NCBI RefSeq assembly: GCF_949628215.1
Contig: NC_134282.1
Location: forward strand, 10,786,223 to 10,850,222
From: Phalacrocorax aristotelis
Lineage: Eukaryota; Chordata; Aves; Suliformes; Phalacrocoracidae
Reading direction: 5' to 3'
DNA: 64,000 nt
Shown here: piece by piece, positions 61,544 to 64,000 of the stretch
How positions within the stretch are numbered: the first letter of the stretch is position 1
Layout of the letters: each line of letters starts with the position of its first letter
Notes under the pieces: generated by a model
Told to the model about the DNA's origin: nothing
Seen by the model: the letters and a program-made list of their open reading frames with translations, nothing else
Database searches by the model: none
Position numbers and translations under genes: made by a program

Positions 61544-63690
61544 AGAATCATAGAATCATAGAATGTACTGAGTCGGAAGGGACCCACAAGGATCACTGAG
61601 TCCCAACTCCTGTCCCTGCACAGGGCAACCCCAAAATTCACACCATGTCTCTGAGGGCGTCGTCCAAGTGCTTCTTGAATATTGTCAGGCTTGGTGCCGT
61701 GATGCCTCCCTGGGGAGCCACTGCCCTCTGGGTGAAGAACCTTTTCCTAATATCCAACCAAAACCTCTCCTGGCACATTTTCCTGCCATTCCCTCCCATC
61801 CTATCATTGTTTGCCAGACAGAAGAGAGATCAGCGCCTGCCCCTCCTCCTTCCCTTGTGAGGAAGCTGTAGACCGCGATGAGGTCTGCCCTCAGCCTCCT
61901 TCTCTCCAGGCTGAACAAACTTTAGCTGCTTCTCTTATGGCTTCCCCTCTAAATCTGACCAACTTCATGGCCCTCCTCTGGACACACTCTGGTAGCTTTG
62001 TATCTGTAAAATACTGTGGCACCCAAAACTGTACACAGCACTCAAGGTGAGGCCACACCAGTGCAGAGTAGAGCCAGACAATCCCCTCCCTTGACTGGCT
62101 GCAATGCAGTGCTTGATGCACCCCAGGACACCGTTGGACCTCTTGGCTGCCAGGGTATGCTGTTGGCTCATGTTCAACTTGCCATTGATGTGAGCCCCCC
62201 GGTTCCTCTCTGTGGGCCTTCTTGCCAGCCTCTTGTTCCCCAGTCTGTACACACATCCAGGGTTGCCACGCCCCAGGTGCAAAATCCAGCACTTGCCCTT
62301 GTTAAGCAGCATATGGTTGGTGATTGCCCAGCTCTTTAATTTGTCTAGATCTCTCTGCAGGGCCTCTCTGCCCTTGAAAGCGTCAACAGCTCCTCCCAAT
62401 TTTGTGTCATCAGCAAACTTAATTAGTGTTCTTTCCAGTCCTGTATCCAAGTCATTTATGAAGACATTAAAGAGTACCGGCCCTAAGATGGATCCCTGCA
62501 GAACCCTGCTAGTGACCAGCCGCCAGCCCGATGTAACCCCGTTTACTATGACACTTTGAGCCCGACCCATCAGCCAATTGCTCACCCACTGCATTACGCG
62601 TTTATCCAGCTGTATGATGGACATTTTGTCCAGGAGAATATTGTCAGAGATAGTATTGAACGTTTTACTGAAATCCAAAAAGATTACATCAACTGGCTTC
62701 CCTTCATCAACTAGGTGGGTAACCTTGTCATAGAAAGAAATTGTTTGTTAAGCAAGACTTTCCCCTCATGAACCCGTGCTGTTTGGGACCAATGACTGCA
62801 TTGTCTTTCAGGTGTTTTGCAATAACTCCCAGAATAATCTTCTCTATAATTTTGCCAGTCACCAAAGGGAGACTAACGGGCCTGTAATTACTGGAGTCAT
62901 CCCTGTTGCCCTTCCTGAATATTGGGACAACATTTGCCACCTTCTGGTCAACTGGGACCACTCCAGATTCCCAAGAGCATTGAAAAATCATTGAGAGAGG
63001 TCTTGCTATGACATTGGCCAGCTACTTAAGTACCTTTGGATGAGTCTCATCAGGCCCCATTGACTTATAAGGATCCAGCTGGAGCAGCGAGTCCTGCCCA
63101 AGCCCGGTGTTGATTGGGAGTTTATCATTCCCACAGTCACAGTTCTTTAGCCCAGGGCTCTGGGGACCCCAGAGCAGAGTAGGAGACCCCAAAGCCCATC
63201 ATTGGTGTTGAAGACTGAGGTGAAGAAAGCATTAAATGTCTCTGCTTTGTCTATGTCCCTGTTTGTGAAGTGACCATGTTCATCAGGTAATGGGCCAATG
63301 TTATTTCTGGCCTGCTTTTTGCCATTAACATATTTTAAAAAGCCCTTTTTATTGTCCCTCACAGTACTGGCCAGTTTCAACTCTCTAACTGAGCTTTGGC
63401 CACATGAATTTCCTCCCTGCAGTGGCAAACAGCTTCTCTGTAGTCCTCCCATGTCACCTGACCTTGCTTCCACTGGCCATATACTTTCTTTTTTCGCCTT
63501 ATTTCTAGAAGATCCCTGGTCAGCCAAGCCAGCCTTCTGCCCCACCTGCTTGACTTCCTACACTTTGGAATTGCCTGCTCCTGTACTCTTAGGAGGTGGT
63601 ACTTAAAAAGTGACCGGCACTGATGGACCCCAGCACCTTCAAAATCTTTTCCCCGGGGGACCTTACTAAGTAGGTTTACCTCCACAGCTG
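61544..63690 (-). mobile_element. 5'-truncated CR1 LINE, second copy, antisense in CP intron 1
   Basis: About 2.15 kb in minus orientation. Its 3' end at the left shows two clean AGAATCAT units, the CR1 terminal repeat in reverse. The right end falls near 63.69 kb. It includes the region between endonuclease and RT, the RT and the C-terminal part, but not the endonuclease catalytic region. Its protein differs clearly from the first copy (for example the segment before motif A), so it belongs to another CR1 subfamily or is older. Confidence 0.9.
61685..63685 (-). pseudogene. CR1 ORF2 remnant, multiply broken
   Basis: Read leftwards from 63685: a basic linker with WKQGQVTWEDYREAV (63685-63377), then KKGFLKYVNGKKQ and an FNAFFTSVFN segment (63545-63147), RT fingers with NYRPVSLPLVTGKIIEKI and KQHGFMRGKSCLT (62991-62728), the palm with MDFSKTFNTIS (motif A), SRVLQGSILGPVLFN (motif B with P changed to L) and [10 protein letters not shown] (motif C) at 62678-61965, then C-terminal pieces in two other frames (62292-61891, 61918-61685). 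Frame changes separate each block, so there are at least four lesions. It cannot encode a working enzyme. Confidence 0.88.
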
Positions 63691-64000
63691 GTCCTCCTGA
63701 AAAGGGCAGGGAAATGTGCAGGAGGATTTGTAGTTACAGAGGCTCTAGAGTTTGGGATAACAACATCAGCAATAGTAGCACCACTGGTTTGAATAGCCAG
63801 TGCTGGCAGTTTCTCTCACCATTGTAGTTAGTGAGTATAAGCACTTTTCCCACAAAGATAACTCTTCTCAGAGACTAAAATATTTAATGAAAGGTACCTG
63901 ACCATCAGCAAAGGCAAAGGTTGGCTCCAAAGCCATTCCTAGTTGATAGTTGTCAGATACACGTGGTGACCCCTTGCCTGTGGCTGGTGGTGGTTGAGCA
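63691..64000 (+). other. CP: CP intron 1, right part to window edge
   Basis: No exon or named repeat seen. Confidence 0.5.

Noticed and set aside
1-64000. CRISPR array, tRNA, rRNA, prokaryotic operon or phage features
   Set aside because: None seen on either strand; spliced vertebrate genes and avian repeats explain the window.

Overview
The window is vertebrate nuclear DNA from a bird, most likely a member of Neoaves. Three things support this. All interspersed repeats large enough to name are CR1 LINEs or one ERV-type solo LTR whose layout I recognise from neoavian genomes. Transposon density is low. The gene order is that of the vertebrate TM4SF4-TM4SF1-TM4SF18-CP cluster (human 3q25, known order from memory). 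I see no bacterial, plasmid, CRISPR or phage features, and the genes are spliced.

Layout. 1-1254: 5' part of TM4SF4 on the minus strand (coding exons 1 and 2; the rest lies off the left edge). 1.3-39.5 kb: a long gene-free interval with a solo LTR (4210-4803), simple repeats, a small CpG-rich patch (about 24.6-24.76 kb) and a 5'-truncated antisense CR1 carrying a broken reverse transcriptase (34.55-36.41 kb). 39663-44235: complete TM4SF1 on plus (five coding exons, 203 residues). 48427-54070: complete TM4SF18 on plus (five coding exons, 201 residues). 57073-57250: a CR1 3' tail. 59729-59883: first coding exon of ceruloplasmin (CP) on plus, with TATA box, C/EBP-like and forkhead-like sites upstream. 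The rest is CP intron 1, which holds a second, more decayed CR1 on minus (61.54-63.69 kb).

How the genes relate. TM4SF4, TM4SF1 and TM4SF18 are L6-family four-span membrane proteins. TM4SF1 and TM4SF18 share coding-intron phases 0,0,2,0 and nearly identical exon lengths; the first two TM4SF4 exons fit the same plan. They are therefore old tandem paralogues, with TM4SF4 head-to-head against the other two across about 38 kb. CP is unrelated (secreted multicopper ferroxidase) but is the expected neighbour.

I found no undescribed system. The observations most worth checking are small upstream ORFs before TM4SF1 and CP, an E-C-L replacement of an aromatic block in TM4SF1, the CpG-rich patch with a possible antisense first exon, and a 40-bp alternating purine-pyrimidine tract in TM4SF18 intron 4. 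Splice sites were read by eye; no transcript or alignment evidence was available.
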